Of a DNA stretch of 64,000 nucleotides, positions 1 through 8,833 are shown in pieces. Position numbers and translations under genes: made by a program. The first letter of the stretch is position 1. Every line of letters starts with the position of its first letter. Below the pieces are notes generated by a model that was not told the origin of the DNA, made no database searches, and was given only the letters and a program-made list of their open reading frames with translations. The DNA comes from Marinobacterium nitratireducens (GTDB lineage Bacteria; Pseudomonadota; Gammaproteobacteria; Pseudomonadales; Balneatricaceae): the NCBI RefSeq assembly GCF_014645375.1, contig NZ_BMLT01000012.1, forward strand, positions 62,001-126,000. The letters run 5' to 3'.

Positions 1-761
1 CGGGATGCGAGCTCGTCGGCCAGTTTTGCCACCCGACGCGCACCACGATCAGTGTCGTAGGTGTCGATCAGCAGCACCAGGTTGTCCGGCTGACTGTTTG
101 CGAAAGACCGAAACGCCGACATCTCGTCGTCGTGCGCCTGCACGAAAGCGTGTGCCATGGTGCCGAACAACGGGACACCGAAGCGCTGCCCGGCCAGCAC
201 ATTCGAGGTACCGTCGAAGCCACCGATATAGGCGGCGCGGGCGGCGTGCAGGCCCGCCTCGGCACCGTGGGCCCGGCGCAGGCCGAAATCGACCAGCAGC
301 GCATCCCCTGCCGCCATGCGGCAGCGCGCGGCCTTGCTGGCGATCATCACCGGCAGTTGCAGCAGGTTGATCAGCCGGGTCTCGATCAGCTGCGCCTGCG
401 GCAGCGGTGCCGTGATGCGTACCAGCGGCTCGTTGCCGAAGAACAGCGTCCCCTCCGGCAGCGCATGCACGGAACCGGTAAAACGGAAGTTAGCCAGATA
501 ATCGATCAGATTGCGACCAAAGAAGCCGCTTTGTCCGAGATAGTCGAGCTCGGCTTCGCTGAATCGCGCGCACTCGAGAAATTCGAGCAGCTGCTCGAGG
601 CCCGCAGCCAGCAGAAAATTGCGGTTATCAGGCAGCTTGCGGACAAAGAACTCGAAAACCGCCTCGGCGTGCATGTCACGATCCAGATACCCCTGCAGCA
701 TGGTCAGCTGGTAGAGGTCGGTCAATTGCGGGCTGTCGCAGAGCAAATCGCGGTCAGACAT
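1..761 (-). CDS. pncB: Nicotinate phosphoribosyltransferase, C-terminus cut by window
   Basis: This is the N-terminal ~253 residues of a nicotinate phosphoribosyltransferase, which joins nicotinate to PRPP to give nicotinate mononucleotide in NAD salvage. The protein starts MSDRDLLCDSPQLTDLYQLT, carries the family's Tyr-Gln-Leu-Thr-Met start region, and later has VDFGLRRAHG and GGFDGTSNV, which match the conserved phosphoribosyl-binding segments. The frame stays open to the left window edge. The ATG overlaps the end of pncA by 8 bases, so the two genes are translationally coupled. Nicotinamidase followed by this enzyme makes a complete nicotinamide-to-NaMN route. The identification comes from recognised motifs and neighbourhood. 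The missing C-terminus lies outside the window. Confidence 0.93.
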   Translation of the reverse strand, partial: MSDRDLLCDSPQLTDLYQLTMLQGYLDRDMHAEAVFEFFVRKLPDNRNFLLAAGLEQLLEFLECARFSEAELDYLGQSGFFGRNLIDYLANFRFTGSVHALPEGTLFFGNEPLVRITAPLPQAQLIETRLINLLQLPVMIASKAARCRMAAGDALLVDFGLRRAHGAEAGLHAARAAYIGGFDGTSNVLAGQRFGVPLFGTMAHAFVQAHDDEMSAFRSFANSQPDNLVLLIDTYDTDRGARRVAKLADELAS

Positions 762-1359
762 TGGCATCCGCCAGGTCCTGCGAGCTGATCAGCTTCGCGC
801 CGGCCACCCGCATCTGCTGCAGCGCGTGGTCAGCATCGCCGGCTTCGACCCCGACCGCCCGGATCGCATCCTCCAGCACCCGGGCATCGAATCCCTGAGC
901 ACAGGCGTCCAGCACCGTCTGCAGCACACAGTAATCGGTCGCCAGCCCACCGATAAAAAGTCGCCGCACCCCGGCCCGGTGCAGCCGGTCGGCAAGGTCG
1001 GTACCCTGGAACCCGGAATAAGCCTCCTGGGTTGCGGTATCGCCCTTGGACACGATCATCGCATCCTCCGGCAGCGCCAGCTCCGGAGCCCAGTCGGCGC
1101 CGTGGGTATGCTGCACGCAGTGCGGTGGCCAGGGGCCGCCCTGCTCGCGAAATGAGCAGTGGTTGAGCGGGTGCCAGTCGCGGGTCGCGACCACCGGCAG
1201 CCCGTGATTTCGAAATATCCCGATCATGCGGTTCAGCGGTGGGACCACCCGATCGCCCTCCTCCACGCCGAGATGGCCGCCGGGCAGAAAGTCCTGCTGA
1301 ACGTCGACCAGCACCAGCGCGTCGCCGGCGCCCAGTTTCAGTTCATCTCGTACTCGCAT
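754..1359 (-). CDS. pncA: Nicotinamidase
   Basis: A 201-residue isochorismatase-fold amidohydrolase that deaminates nicotinamide to nicotinate in the cytoplasm. The catalytic triad is visible: Asp19 in LVDVQQDF, Lys105 in IVSKGD and Cys144 in ATDYCVLQ. The metal-binding segment DWHPLNHCSF at residues 61-70 is also present. Length and motif order match the PncA family. The stop codon overlaps the ATG of the following pncB, giving a two-gene NAD salvage operon. Close relatives in the fold, such as isochorismatases, lack the DWHP metal site. The assignment is therefore firm. Confidence 0.95.
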   Translation of the reverse strand: MRVRDELKLGAGDALVLVDVQQDFLPGGHLGVEEGDRVVPPLNRMIGIFRNHGLPVVATRDWHPLNHCSFREQGGPWPPHCVQHTHGADWAPELALPEDAMIVSKGDTATQEAYSGFQGTDLADRLHRAGVRRLFIGGLATDYCVLQTVLDACAQGFDARVLEDAIRAVGVEAGDADHALQQMRVAGAKLISSQDLADANV

Positions 1360-1520
1360 TTCAGATTCCCCCAGAGCCGGATTGCTGTCGTCGACCGACT
1401 CACGTTAAGCCTAGTGCATGCGCACAAAACCGCGATCCGCTGGGCACCCCCTGCACACCCACAGGGCAGCGGCAGCAGCAACGCCAGTCGCACGCCACTT
1501 GCGGTCTGGCTGTCTGGACG

Positions 1521-2102
1521 TCAGCTCCCCAGCATCAGGATCAGCCCGGCGGTGACCAGTGCCACCAGCAGTGTGCGCAGGCCGCTGCGCCAGATCGAAA
1601 CACCGGCAATGCGGCCAAGATAGACACCGAGCAGGAACATCAGGATCAGCGCCACCAGCAAAGACAGCACCAGCGGCGAGGCCGGCAGTGGCAAGCCGGC
1701 CTCGGCCAGCCACAGCGGCGTTATGATCAGCAATGCCAGCAGCAGCGGTGCGGCACCATTGGCCAGCGCCACCACCCAGGGTACCCAGCGCGCCGCCCGG
1801 CCATGGGCGCTGTCGCCAAGATCGCGGGCCATGGCCTGTTCGAGTTCGGCCAGCGAGCGCTGCCGTTCGGCCGACTCGCTGATAAGCGCACTGCTGACCC
1901 CGCTCACGGCAAGCGCCACGGTGGCGCCGACGCAGGCGCCGATCACCACCTGCAGCGGAGCCGGGTCGCTGACGGCAAAGCCCAGAATGATACCCAGCAT
2001 CGTCAGCGCACCGTCGAAGCCGTTGACGATAAAATAACGCCGGACAATGCCGCTGGAGTGACTGATACGGAGCAGGAACGCCAGCTGTCTAACGTGCTTC
2101 AA
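1521..2102 (-). CDS. VIT1/CCC1-like integral membrane protein
   Basis: A 193-residue membrane protein. It opens with SSGIVRRYFIVNGFDGALTM, the type of N-terminal helix with Asn-Gly-x-x-Asp-Gly seen in the VIT1/CCC1 (DUF125) iron/manganese transporter family, followed by about five hydrophobic segments. The chosen start is a TTG 7 bases after the upstream DUF211 stop, with GGAG overlapping that gene's end as the ribosome binding site; no ATG fits before the conserved region. Coupling to the DUF211 gene suggests the two act together. Transport of divalent metal is inferred from family resemblance, not shown. The protein is at the short end for the family. Confidence 0.72.
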   Translation of the reverse strand: MKHVRQLAFLLRISHSSGIVRRYFIVNGFDGALTMLGIILGFAVSDPAPLQVVIGACVGATVALAVSGVSSALISESAERQRSLAELEQAMARDLGDSAHGRAARWVPWVVALANGAAPLLLALLIITPLWLAEAGLPLPASPLVLSLLVALILMFLLGVYLGRIAGVSIWRSGLRTLLVALVTAGLILMLGS

Positions 2103-2109
2103 GCCGTAC

Positions 2110-2385
2110 TTACTCCGGTTCGGCTGCGTCGGGCGAGCCCTCGAAGTCGACCTCATCGACGCTGTGCAGCGACGCCCCGAGGTCACTGATCACCTGATGC
2201 ACGGCGTCAAAATCGATACTCGGCGCGGATATCTCGACCGCCAGCGTCTCAGTATTCTTGTCCATCTCCAGAACCTGCAGCCGTACCCGGTAACCGCCGA
2301 TATCCGACAGCACCCGGGCCAGTTCCAGAACGCTGGGATCCTGAGGTTTGAGCACATCCAGCACCACCCTTGTCAGCACCGCCAT
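2110..2385 (-). CDS. DUF211 family small protein
   Basis: A 91-residue protein starting MAVLTRVVLDVLKPQDPSVL, which matches the N-terminal signature of DUF211, a small ferredoxin-like-fold family of unknown function. An in-frame upstream extension is open, but the ATG chosen here has GGGAGA correctly spaced and starts exactly at the conserved region. The final codons contain the ribosome binding site of the following VIT-like membrane protein. It is acidic near the C-terminus (SVDEVDFEGSPDAAEPE). A regulatory or metal-sensing partner role for the transporter is a guess from synteny only. Confidence 0.8.
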   Translation of the reverse strand: MAVLTRVVLDVLKPQDPSVLELARVLSDIGGYRVRLQVLEMDKNTETLAVEISAPSIDFDAVHQVISDLGASLHSVDEVDFEGSPDAAEPE

Positions 2386-2430
2386 CGAGCATCTCCCGTC
2401 AACTTTGCACTGCCCGGACAATAAGCATAG

Positions 2431-3069
2431 TCACCCTGGCTGCACCGACCCGCGCCTGCGAGCGGCGCCGGCGGTCCTGCCGGCCGTCGTTGCCCCGGCC
2501 ACGCCGGCTGTCAGCGTGAATCGCATCGCCTCCTCCATGGACATTTCTACCGGTCTGATGCGGCTACGCGGAATCAGCACCGCATAGCCGCCGATCATGT
2601 AACTCAGCGGCAGATACACCAGCACGCAGTCCTCGTCGCGGAAGGATGCGGGCAGCTTTTCGGTTACCGCCTGGGTCACGAAGCCGATCAGCTGCATATC
2701 GCCAAAGGTCACCGCCACCACCTGTTCGAACTCTTTGTGGGCGTCGGGGGAAAAATAATCGAAGAAGTCACGTATCGCCCGGTAAACCGATTTAATCAGC
2801 GGCATCCGGTAAAGCAGGTCTTCGGCGGCGGCGAAAAGCTTTTGCACCACATAGGCGTGCATCAGGATACCCACCGCCAGTGTCATCAGCAGGGCCGCAA
2901 CCAGCCCCATTCCCGGCATATAGAGCGCGTCCGGCAACAAAAACCGTATCAGTCCGCCGAGCGCAAGCTCGATCGACATCAGCAACCAGTAGAACAGATA
3001 CAGCGTGAGCATGACCGGCAGCAGCGTCAGCAGCCCGGTGAGAATGTTGCGACTCAGAAATTTCAGCAT
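2431..3069 (-). CDS. DUF502 family membrane protein
   Basis: A 212-residue inner-membrane protein with two strong N-terminal transmembrane helices (residues about 8-35 and 55-80). Conserved DUF502 features follow: PLIKSVYRAIRDFF, a GDMQLIGFVTQ segment and a VYLPLSYMIGGYAVLIP segment. The start is the ATG directly before LKFLSRNI, preceded by a weak purine-rich site. The C-terminal tail is rich in Ala, Thr and Arg. The family is widespread and has no firmly established function. Nothing in the immediate neighbourhood adds to it. Confidence 0.82.
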   Translation of the reverse strand: MLKFLSRNILTGLLTLLPVMLTLYLFYWLLMSIELALGGLIRFLLPDALYMPGMGLVAALLMTLAVGILMHAYVVQKLFAAAEDLLYRMPLIKSVYRAIRDFFDYFSPDAHKEFEQVVAVTFGDMQLIGFVTQAVTEKLPASFRDEDCVLVYLPLSYMIGGYAVLIPRSRIRPVEMSMEEAMRFTLTAGVAGATTAGRTAGAARRRGSVQPG

Positions 3070-3380
3070 GGACAGGCTCCGACAGCGAGAACTCGTCACT
3101 CAAGCATAGCTGCTGTACCGGGCCGGATTACATGATCTGCGACAGCCTGACTGTCGCTGAAGTGCGACTCCCAGGCACCGGCGCCGGGCGAAAAAACATA
3201 GGATTAACAAAGGATTTCCGGAATTTTTTTGATGCTGATCTAAACTGACCCAAGACCGTAAAACCGTCTGTAGAAGGATCTTTTCCAACCGGCAGCCAGG
3301 AAGGCGCTTCGGCTGTAACCTGATGGCAGACATGCCGGGTTCGAGCGCGTTCTGCACTGCAAAATTTTCAGGAGTGCGAG

Positions 3381-4979
3381 ATGAAAACGTCAGGTACCAA
3401 GGCAGGCAGACTCCTGCTGGCGGTTGCGACCGCGGTTCTGCTGCCGCTCGGCAGCGCGGCGGCCCAGACCGACAAGCCCAATATTCTGGTGATCTGGGGC
3501 GACGATATCGGCTGGCAGAACGTCAGCGCCTATGGCATGGGCACCATGGGCTACACCACACCCAACATCGACAGCATCGGCATGGAGGGCATACGCTTTA
3601 CGGATCACTATGCCCAGCCGTCCTGCACCGCCGGACGAGCCGCCTTCATTACCGGTCAGTACCCGATTCGCTCGGGCATGACCACCGTCGGCCAGCCCGG
3701 GGACACCCTCGGTCTGCAGGCGGCCTCCCCCAGCCTCGCCGAGGTCCTCAAAGAAGCCGGCTACAGCACCGGCCACTTCGGCAAGAACCATCTGGGCGAC
3801 CGCAACGAGCATCTGCCAACCGTGCATGGTTTCGACGAGTTCTTCGGCAACCTGTACCACCTCAACACCCAGGAGGAAGCCGAACAGCGCGACTACCAGC
3901 GTTTCGGCAAGGCCTTCTCCGGCGATCTCGAAACCTACGAATCGAAATTCGGCACCCGCGGCGTGATTCACTCGTTCGCCACCGACAACAACGATACCAC
4001 CGAAGACCCGCGTTTCGGCGTGGTCGGCAGGCAGACCATCGAGGATACCGGCCCGCTGACCCAGGAGCGCATGAAGAACTTCGATGCCGGCGAGGTCATT
4101 CCCAAGGCGTTCGACTTCATGAAAAAGGCCAAGGATGACGACAAGCCGTTCTTCGTCTGGCTGAACACCAGCCGCATGCACCTCTATACACGCCTGAACG
4201 ACGAGTGGCGCTACGCCGCGGAGAACTACACGTCCGAAGCCGATATCCACGGCTCCGGTATGCTGCAGCACGATCACGATATCGGTCTGGTGCTCGACTT
4301 CCTCAAGGATAACGAGCTCGACGACAACACCATCGTCTGGTACTCGACCGATAACGGCCCCGAGCATACCTCCTGGCCCCACGGCGCCACCACGCCGTTC
4401 CGTGGCGAAAAGATGACCACCTACGAAGGCGGCGTGCGTGTGATCTCGATGCTGCGCTGGCCCGGCGTGGTCGAACCCGGCCAGAAGCTCAACGGCATCC
4501 AGGCGCATCAGGACATGTTCACCACCCTGGCCGCCGCGGCCGGCGTCGAGAATGTGGCCGAGAAAATGAAGGAAGAGAAAAAGCAGTACATCGACGGCGT
4601 CAACAACCTCGCGTACTGGAAAGGCGAAAGCGACCACTCCGCCCGCGATCACATTTTCCATTACTACGAGAGCAAGCTCACCGCGGTGCGCATGGGGCCC
4701 TGGAAGTTCCACTTCTCCACCAAGGAGGACTACTACGCCAACGTCGTTCCGCGCACCGTGCCCCTGGTGTTCAATATCCGTATGGACCCGTTCGAGAGCT
4801 ACGACAGTCCGGACGCCTACGGTCACCTGATGCAGAAGGTCTCCTGGCTGCTGCAGCCTATGGGCCAGCTGATGGCCCAGCACCTGCAGTCGCTGGCCGA
4901 GTATCCGCCGGTCCAGGGCGGCAAGAGCTTCGATATGTCGAACGTGGTGCAGGACTTCATCAACAAGTCGATGCAGTAA
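3381..4979 (+). CDS. Secreted arylsulfatase-type sulfatase
   Basis: A 532-residue type I sulfatase that hydrolyses sulfate esters. A signal peptide covers residues 1-29 (cut after GSAAAQ). Metal-binding Asp41-Asp42 lies in IWGDDIGW. The formylglycine motif is Cys82-Thr-Ala-Gly-Arg, which fits the C-x-[PA]-x-R signature, so a formylglycine-generating enzyme is needed for maturation. Further conserved elements are GHFGKNHLG and the STDNGPEH metal ligand segment. The start has AGGAG at proper spacing. It stands alone, with no transporter or sulfatase-maturation gene beside it, so the substrate is not known. Confidence 0.93.
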   Translation: MKTSGTKAGRLLLAVATAVLLPLGSAAAQTDKPNILVIWGDDIGWQNVSAYGMGTMGYTTPNIDSIGMEGIRFTDHYAQPSCTAGRAAFITGQYPIRSGMTTVGQPGDTLGLQAASPSLAEVLKEAGYSTGHFGKNHLGDRNEHLPTVHGFDEFFGNLYHLNTQEEAEQRDYQRFGKAFSGDLETYESKFGTRGVIHSFATDNNDTTEDPRFGVVGRQTIEDTGPLTQERMKNFDAGEVIPKAFDFMKKAKDDDKPFFVWLNTSRMHLYTRLNDEWRYAAENYTSEADIHGSGMLQHDHDIGLVLDFLKDNELDDNTIVWYSTDNGPEHTSWPHGATTPFRGEKMTTYEGGVRVISMLRWPGVVEPGQKLNGIQAHQDMFTTLAAAAGVENVAEKMKEEKKQYIDGVNNLAYWKGESDHSARDHIFHYYESKLTAVRMGPWKFHFSTKEDYYANVVPRTVPLVFNIRMDPFESYDSPDAYGHLMQKVSWLLQPMGQLMAQHLQSLAEYPPVQGGKSFDMSNVVQDFINKSMQ

Positions 4980-5011
4980 CGACAGGCGCCATGCTTCTAC
5001 AGCAAGCACCA

Positions 5012-5036
5012 GCGTGCCGCCTTCCCGGCGGCACGC
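5012..5036 (+). terminator. Hairpin terminator after the sulfatase
   Basis: A perfect 10-bp stem (GCGTGCCGCC / GGCGGCACGC) with a 5-base loop lies 32 bases after the sulfatase stop, followed by the weakly T-rich ATCTTTCTGG. It probably serves the sulfatase gene and separates it from the convergent thiolase-like gene. Confidence 0.65.
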
Positions 5037-5057
5037 ATCTTTCTGGATCTGGCTCTG

Positions 5058-6134
5058 CTACCCTGCCTTGAATCCCGCCGACTCCAGCAACGCCACTCCC
5101 TGCCGGTAACCCAGGCCGCCATTGCCGTGCACCATGCCTAACCGCTCGGGCCCTTCGAGCAGCCGATGGTGCATGCTGATCAGGGCATTCAACGCCGGAT
5201 TGTTCCAGGCCCCGCGACCAAGGTTCATGCCGCCGGTAATGGTAATACTGTGCTGTTCCAGAAATCCCGGAATATCGTCCAGCACGTCCACCAGGCCACT
5301 GGCCAGCAAAAACGCCATCGGCACCACCGGATAGCAGGTATAGGCCTCGAGCAGCGCCTCGCCGGCGCGAAATCGTGCGGCGAAGTCAAGGTCGGCAGCC
5401 TCGCAGCAGTCCCGGTAGGCCTCGCGCAGGTGACCGTAGCCGGCGATGTGCTCGATGTGCCCGGGACCGTCCGCATCGAGCCTGCCCAGACCCACCGCCC
5501 GAATCTCCACGGATGTTTCCAGCGCAACACCCAGTTCCCGCGCCAGCCTCTCGTCGACTATCAGCAGCCTTCCCTCGAAGTCGACCAGCGGGTTGGCACA
5601 GTCGACACCGCGGAACAGCGGCGTAAGCGGACGATACCAGCGCTCGTCCGGCAGCGCCTCGGGGCTGAAATCGCCCGCCAGCGCATTGCGATAACTAAGC
5701 TTGTAGTTCTCGAACAGGGCGCGGGATATCTCTCGAAAAAGGTCCGCATCGACCCCGTGGCGGCGCAGGAACTCACCGGCCAGATCGGTATAGGCCTTGG
5801 TCAGCGGGTAGTCCGGGCCGTACACCGACATCAGGCGCAGCCGCTCATCGCGCTCGTAACCGCTCTTGATGTGGTCCTCCCCGCGGATCAGCACCGCCCT
5901 CTCGCCCCCGATAACAAGCTCGCGGGCGCGGGCCAGGGCTTCGATCGGCGCACAGCCACTGCGAAAGTGATCCTCGGGCTCCGGGCTGTGCCAGTCGGCG
6001 CTGAGCGGTTCTATCACCAACTCCCGGATACGCAACCCCAGCGAACGGATACGGTCCTCCAGCATACGGCACTGTTGCTGACACCCGACGGCGTCGACGG
6101 TTTTGGCGGCGGCAACGATCAGGGTACGGGTCAT
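5058..6134 (-). CDS. Short thiolase-like protein
   Basis: A 358-residue protein related to acetyl-CoA acetyltransferases. The region RSGCAPIEALARARELVIGG (residues 58-77) followed by IRGEDHI resembles the thiolase nucleophile loop, with Cys61 as candidate nucleophile. The C-terminal ITGGMNLGRGAWNNPALNAL and HGNGGLGYRQG resemble the thiolase C-terminal core. However, the usual Gly-His-Pro motif is not evident and the chain is shorter than classical ~390-residue thiolases. The start is the ATG after CCAGGAG; an upstream in-frame extension lacks a site. It could be a degradative thiolase variant or a non-catalytic partner. Confidence 0.62.
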   Translation of the reverse strand: MTRTLIVAAAKTVDAVGCQQQCRMLEDRIRSLGLRIRELVIEPLSADWHSPEPEDHFRSGCAPIEALARARELVIGGERAVLIRGEDHIKSGYERDERLRLMSVYGPDYPLTKAYTDLAGEFLRRHGVDADLFREISRALFENYKLSYRNALAGDFSPEALPDERWYRPLTPLFRGVDCANPLVDFEGRLLIVDERLARELGVALETSVEIRAVGLGRLDADGPGHIEHIAGYGHLREAYRDCCEAADLDFAARFRAGEALLEAYTCYPVVPMAFLLASGLVDVLDDIPGFLEQHSITITGGMNLGRGAWNNPALNALISMHHRLLEGPERLGMVHGNGGLGYRQGVALLESAGFKAG

Positions 6135-6183
6135 CGACTGGCTCCTGGAAAATCCCACAGCATATCAGGGTTTACCCCTATTA

Positions 6184-6603
6184 CTATCCTGATCGCCGGT
6201 CATCGACCTCGTACAGCTCCAGCGGCAGGCCATCAGGATCCTGAAAGAAGCAGAAACGCTTGCCGGTATAGGGATCCTGGCGGACCGGCTCGACCGCAAC
6301 GCCGGCGGCCCGAAGATGCCGCACCCAGGGTTCTAGCGAAGCCACCGCCAGCGCCAGATGGCGCAGCCCCTGCGCTTCCGGGTAGCTCGGCCTTGGCGGC
6401 GCGGAAGGAAAGCTGAACAGCTCCAGCTGTCCGCCATCGGGCAGCGCCAGGTCCAGCTTCCAGGAATCCCGCTCGGCACGGTAGTGCTCTGCCAGTACCT
6501 CGAGACCCAGCAGCCCGGTGTAGAAGTCGCGCGAGCGCGCATAGTCCGAGCAGATAAGCGCCACATGATGTATCCGCAGCAGCGCAGGCACAGCGTCTTT
6601 CAT
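6184..6603 (-). CDS. VOC/glyoxalase-like protein (GloA2/YaeR type)
   Basis: A 139-residue vicinal-oxygen-chelate fold protein. It has the two beta-alpha-beta-beta-beta repeats: IHHVALICSDYARSRDFYTG at the N-terminus and GLRHLALAV with FFQDPDGLPLELYE at the end. Metal ligand candidates are His12/13, Glu in QLELFSF, His in LRHLALA and Glu in LELYE. It resembles the YaeR/GloA2 group of small VOC proteins, whose substrate is uncertain. It sits 10 bases downstream of the YdjM-like gene, so the two are probably cotranscribed. Confidence 0.85.
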   Translation of the reverse strand: MKDAVPALLRIHHVALICSDYARSRDFYTGLLGLEVLAEHYRAERDSWKLDLALPDGGQLELFSFPSAPPRPSYPEAQGLRHLALAVASLEPWVRHLRAAGVAVEPVRQDPYTGKRFCFFQDPDGLPLELYEVDDRRSG

Positions 6604-6613
6604 GGTATCGACC

Positions 6614-7333
6614 TCAGCTCCATAACTGACGCAACGTGTTCACGCCGCGCTCGAACCAGTCCGCCAGCGCCAGTTCCGGCAGCCAGGCGAAGGCCGGGTG
6701 CCAGGCATCGGTATCCGGACTCAGCCAGATCCCCACCAGGGTCGCCAGCAGCAACCCCATCGAGGCCAGCGGCTGGCCCCAGTCGGTCAGCTTCAGCGCC
6801 GTGCCGAAGGAGCGCTTGACGCGCATACCGGAGAGGTCGACGCTGTAGATCTCGTCGAGCAGCAGGTGCACGGTGGCGCCGAAGAACACAAAGCCGGCGA
6901 CGCCCCAGGCGGCCCGGGCCCCCAGCCCGAACAGGTGGTAGCCAATCAGCACCGAAACGGCGGCGAACAGCAGATTGGCCAGCAGGCTGTGCAGCAGTCC
7001 GCGATGCACCGTGTACTGCTCGAACAGCCAGCGCAAAGGGTACAGCACCAGCAGAAAGGCCGCAGCGGCCAGTATCAGCACCTGCCAGTGGGGCAGTGTC
7101 GTCATCCAGAACAGTACCACCAGCCCTGCGGCCAGAGCGCCAAACAGTCGAAACACCAGCCGGATTGAGATCGAATCGTCGGCATCGATATCGGGGAGGA
7201 GCCCCCCCAGCGTGCCGGCCAGCGCGTAGATGACGGCCTCGCGCATGTCGGCGAATCCGGTCATGGCGGCGGTGGCAGCCAGTGGTGCGCTCAGTGCCGC
7301 CGCGACGGTGGTATGGGTCTTGAAATCGGCCAT
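6614..7333 (-). CDS. YdjM-like membrane-bound metal-dependent hydrolase
   Basis: A 239-residue membrane protein of the DUF457/YdjM family. The opening MADFKTHTTVAAALSAP carries the first conserved His. GGLLPDIDADDS supplies the Pro-Asp-x-Asp motif, HRGLLHSLLAN the central His cluster, and HLLLDEIYSVDLSG the final His/Asp motif. Five or six hydrophobic helices separate these. E. coli YdjM is an SOS-linked inner-membrane protein, but no LexA box was seen upstream here. It is first in a probable two-gene unit with the VOC protein. Confidence 0.85.
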   Translation of the reverse strand: MADFKTHTTVAAALSAPLAATAAMTGFADMREAVIYALAGTLGGLLPDIDADDSISIRLVFRLFGALAAGLVVLFWMTTLPHWQVLILAAAAFLLVLYPLRWLFEQYTVHRGLLHSLLANLLFAAVSVLIGYHLFGLGARAAWGVAGFVFFGATVHLLLDEIYSVDLSGMRVKRSFGTALKLTDWGQPLASMGLLLATLVGIWLSPDTDAWHPAFAWLPELALADWFERGVNTLRQLWS

Positions 7334-7617
7334 TACTCCATCCCTGGTTCAACGATTACGGACCTATTGTACGCTGGCGGGGGCGCCGCCGCAGGTCCGG
7401 ATATCGAAAAATAAATACATTTAACTTCAAAAGCTTAAAACCGGAAAGATGAACACTACTTTAAGTACTGTGGGGCGTTGGAAAGCGGTCTTTTTCGATG
7501 GACAGCAGTCGCTTGATGGCGCCTTTCGGTCCGGCTGCGCCGGGGACATCGCGGCGCGGACCACCAAAAGCCGCCGCTATCTCGCGGATGAAATCCGGGA
7601 ATGGGGTCTACCGCCGG

Positions 7618-8646
7618 CTACAGCGAGCGTCCGGCCGCCGCCAGATAGTCAAGCACATCGAACACCCGTCCGACGTACTTCTCCCGCAGCTGAAAATCGC
7701 CTGGCCCATCCCGCGACAGGTCCTGCTGCACGGCTCCGAGCAACTTGCGCAGACGGCGCTGGTGCCACCCGAGTCTGGCCTGCACCGGATCGGCGACGGT
7801 TCCGATAAAGGTGGCGACCACGGACAGGGCCATCGCCACCCCCGCGACCGAGACCAGCACTGTGGTTGTCGAAGGGACGACCGGCACCATGGCGTAGAAC
7901 CAGGAGCCGACAACGGGCCCAAGCCAGAACCCCGCCACCGCGGTGGACTTGGCGACCGAGGCCGCGATGGCACTGCCGGCCCCGAAACTGCCCCAGGCGG
8001 TCTGCCCCAGTGCAAGTTGACTCGACAGCACCACCATCAGATTGCCGGCAAGCTCGGAGGTGCCGGTACGGGACGCACCGTATTCGGCAAGGCGCAGATC
8101 GAGTCGGCGCCGAAAATCGGTATCGGCCTGACGCCCGGCCAGGCCGCCCAGTCGGGCGTCGATGAGGTCCTGGAGGAAAGGGTCGGCGAGTATTTCCGCC
8201 ATCAGCGCATCGCGAGCTCTGCTGTCAGCTGCATCGCAGGGCAGCTCCAACAGCTCCGTCACCACCAGCCTGCCGATCTCACGGTCCAGACTGGTGATCA
8301 AACCCGGGGGCACCTGCGCCAGTTTCGCGGCGACTGTGCGCAGGCCGCAGATCCCGGCCAGCAGCCCCAGCACGGCGATCACGAAGCGGGGCAAGGACCA
8401 GGCGATATTGAGCGGAATACGAACCAGGTCCCAACCCAGGGCCTGCGCATGCAGCCTCAGACTGCCCCTGAAGGAAAAGTGACGCCTGACAAAGGGGTCA
8501 ACGCGTCGCTGCCGTGCGTCCATGTAGCGGCCGATCGCCCTGTCGATCGCCGCCTCGACCCGCGCCTGGTCATCGGCGCTAGGTTCGTGCCGGGCCAGGT
8601 TCTCGACCTCGACATCAGACAGATCTTGATACCCCTCGCGGTACAT
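7618..8646 (-). CDS. Unknown membrane protein (DUF6635-like)
   Basis: A 342-residue protein of unknown function. The N-terminal part contains AAIDRAIGRYMDARQRRVDPF followed by RRHFSFRGSLRLHAQALGWD, which resembles proteins labelled DUF6635; I give this family name tentatively. Hydrophobic segments occur near residues 80-105 and in a long Gly/Ala/Val-rich stretch around 215-285, and the C-terminus is charged and soluble. The start is the ATG after GGGAGTGAGTG; a GTG one codon upstream is also possible. It stands alone, so context gives no hint of its role. Confidence 0.7.
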   Translation of the reverse strand: MYREGYQDLSDVEVENLARHEPSADDQARVEAAIDRAIGRYMDARQRRVDPFVRRHFSFRGSLRLHAQALGWDLVRIPLNIAWSLPRFVIAVLGLLAGICGLRTVAAKLAQVPPGLITSLDREIGRLVVTELLELPCDAADSRARDALMAEILADPFLQDLIDARLGGLAGRQADTDFRRRLDLRLAEYGASRTGTSELAGNLMVVLSSQLALGQTAWGSFGAGSAIAASVAKSTAVAGFWLGPVVGSWFYAMVPVVPSTTTVLVSVAGVAMALSVVATFIGTVADPVQARLGWHQRRLRKLLGAVQQDLSRDGPGDFQLREKYVGRVFDVLDYLAAAGRSL

Positions 8647-8833
8647 CACTCACTCCCGAGGTTCGTTCTCCCACGACGGGGCGCCCTGCAGCCCCGCCGG
8701 CTTCTGCATGGGGACAGCGTCGCCACCTTGAAGTTTCGCAGCAGGGTGTGCCGCGCCCTGACCAGGCACATACCTCCCTGCCCCGGCCGCCTGGCTGCGG
8801 ACACTGTGGCAGGAAGGTATGAGAGCCCGCGGA

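Noticed and set aside
3390-5009. 539-codon minus-strand frame opposite the sulfatase
   Set aside because: Antisense shadow; the sulfatase on the plus strand has a signal peptide and active-site motif.
7230-7333. SOS (LexA) control of the YdjM-like gene
   Set aside because: No CTG-N10-CAG type box was seen upstream, unlike the E. coli gene.
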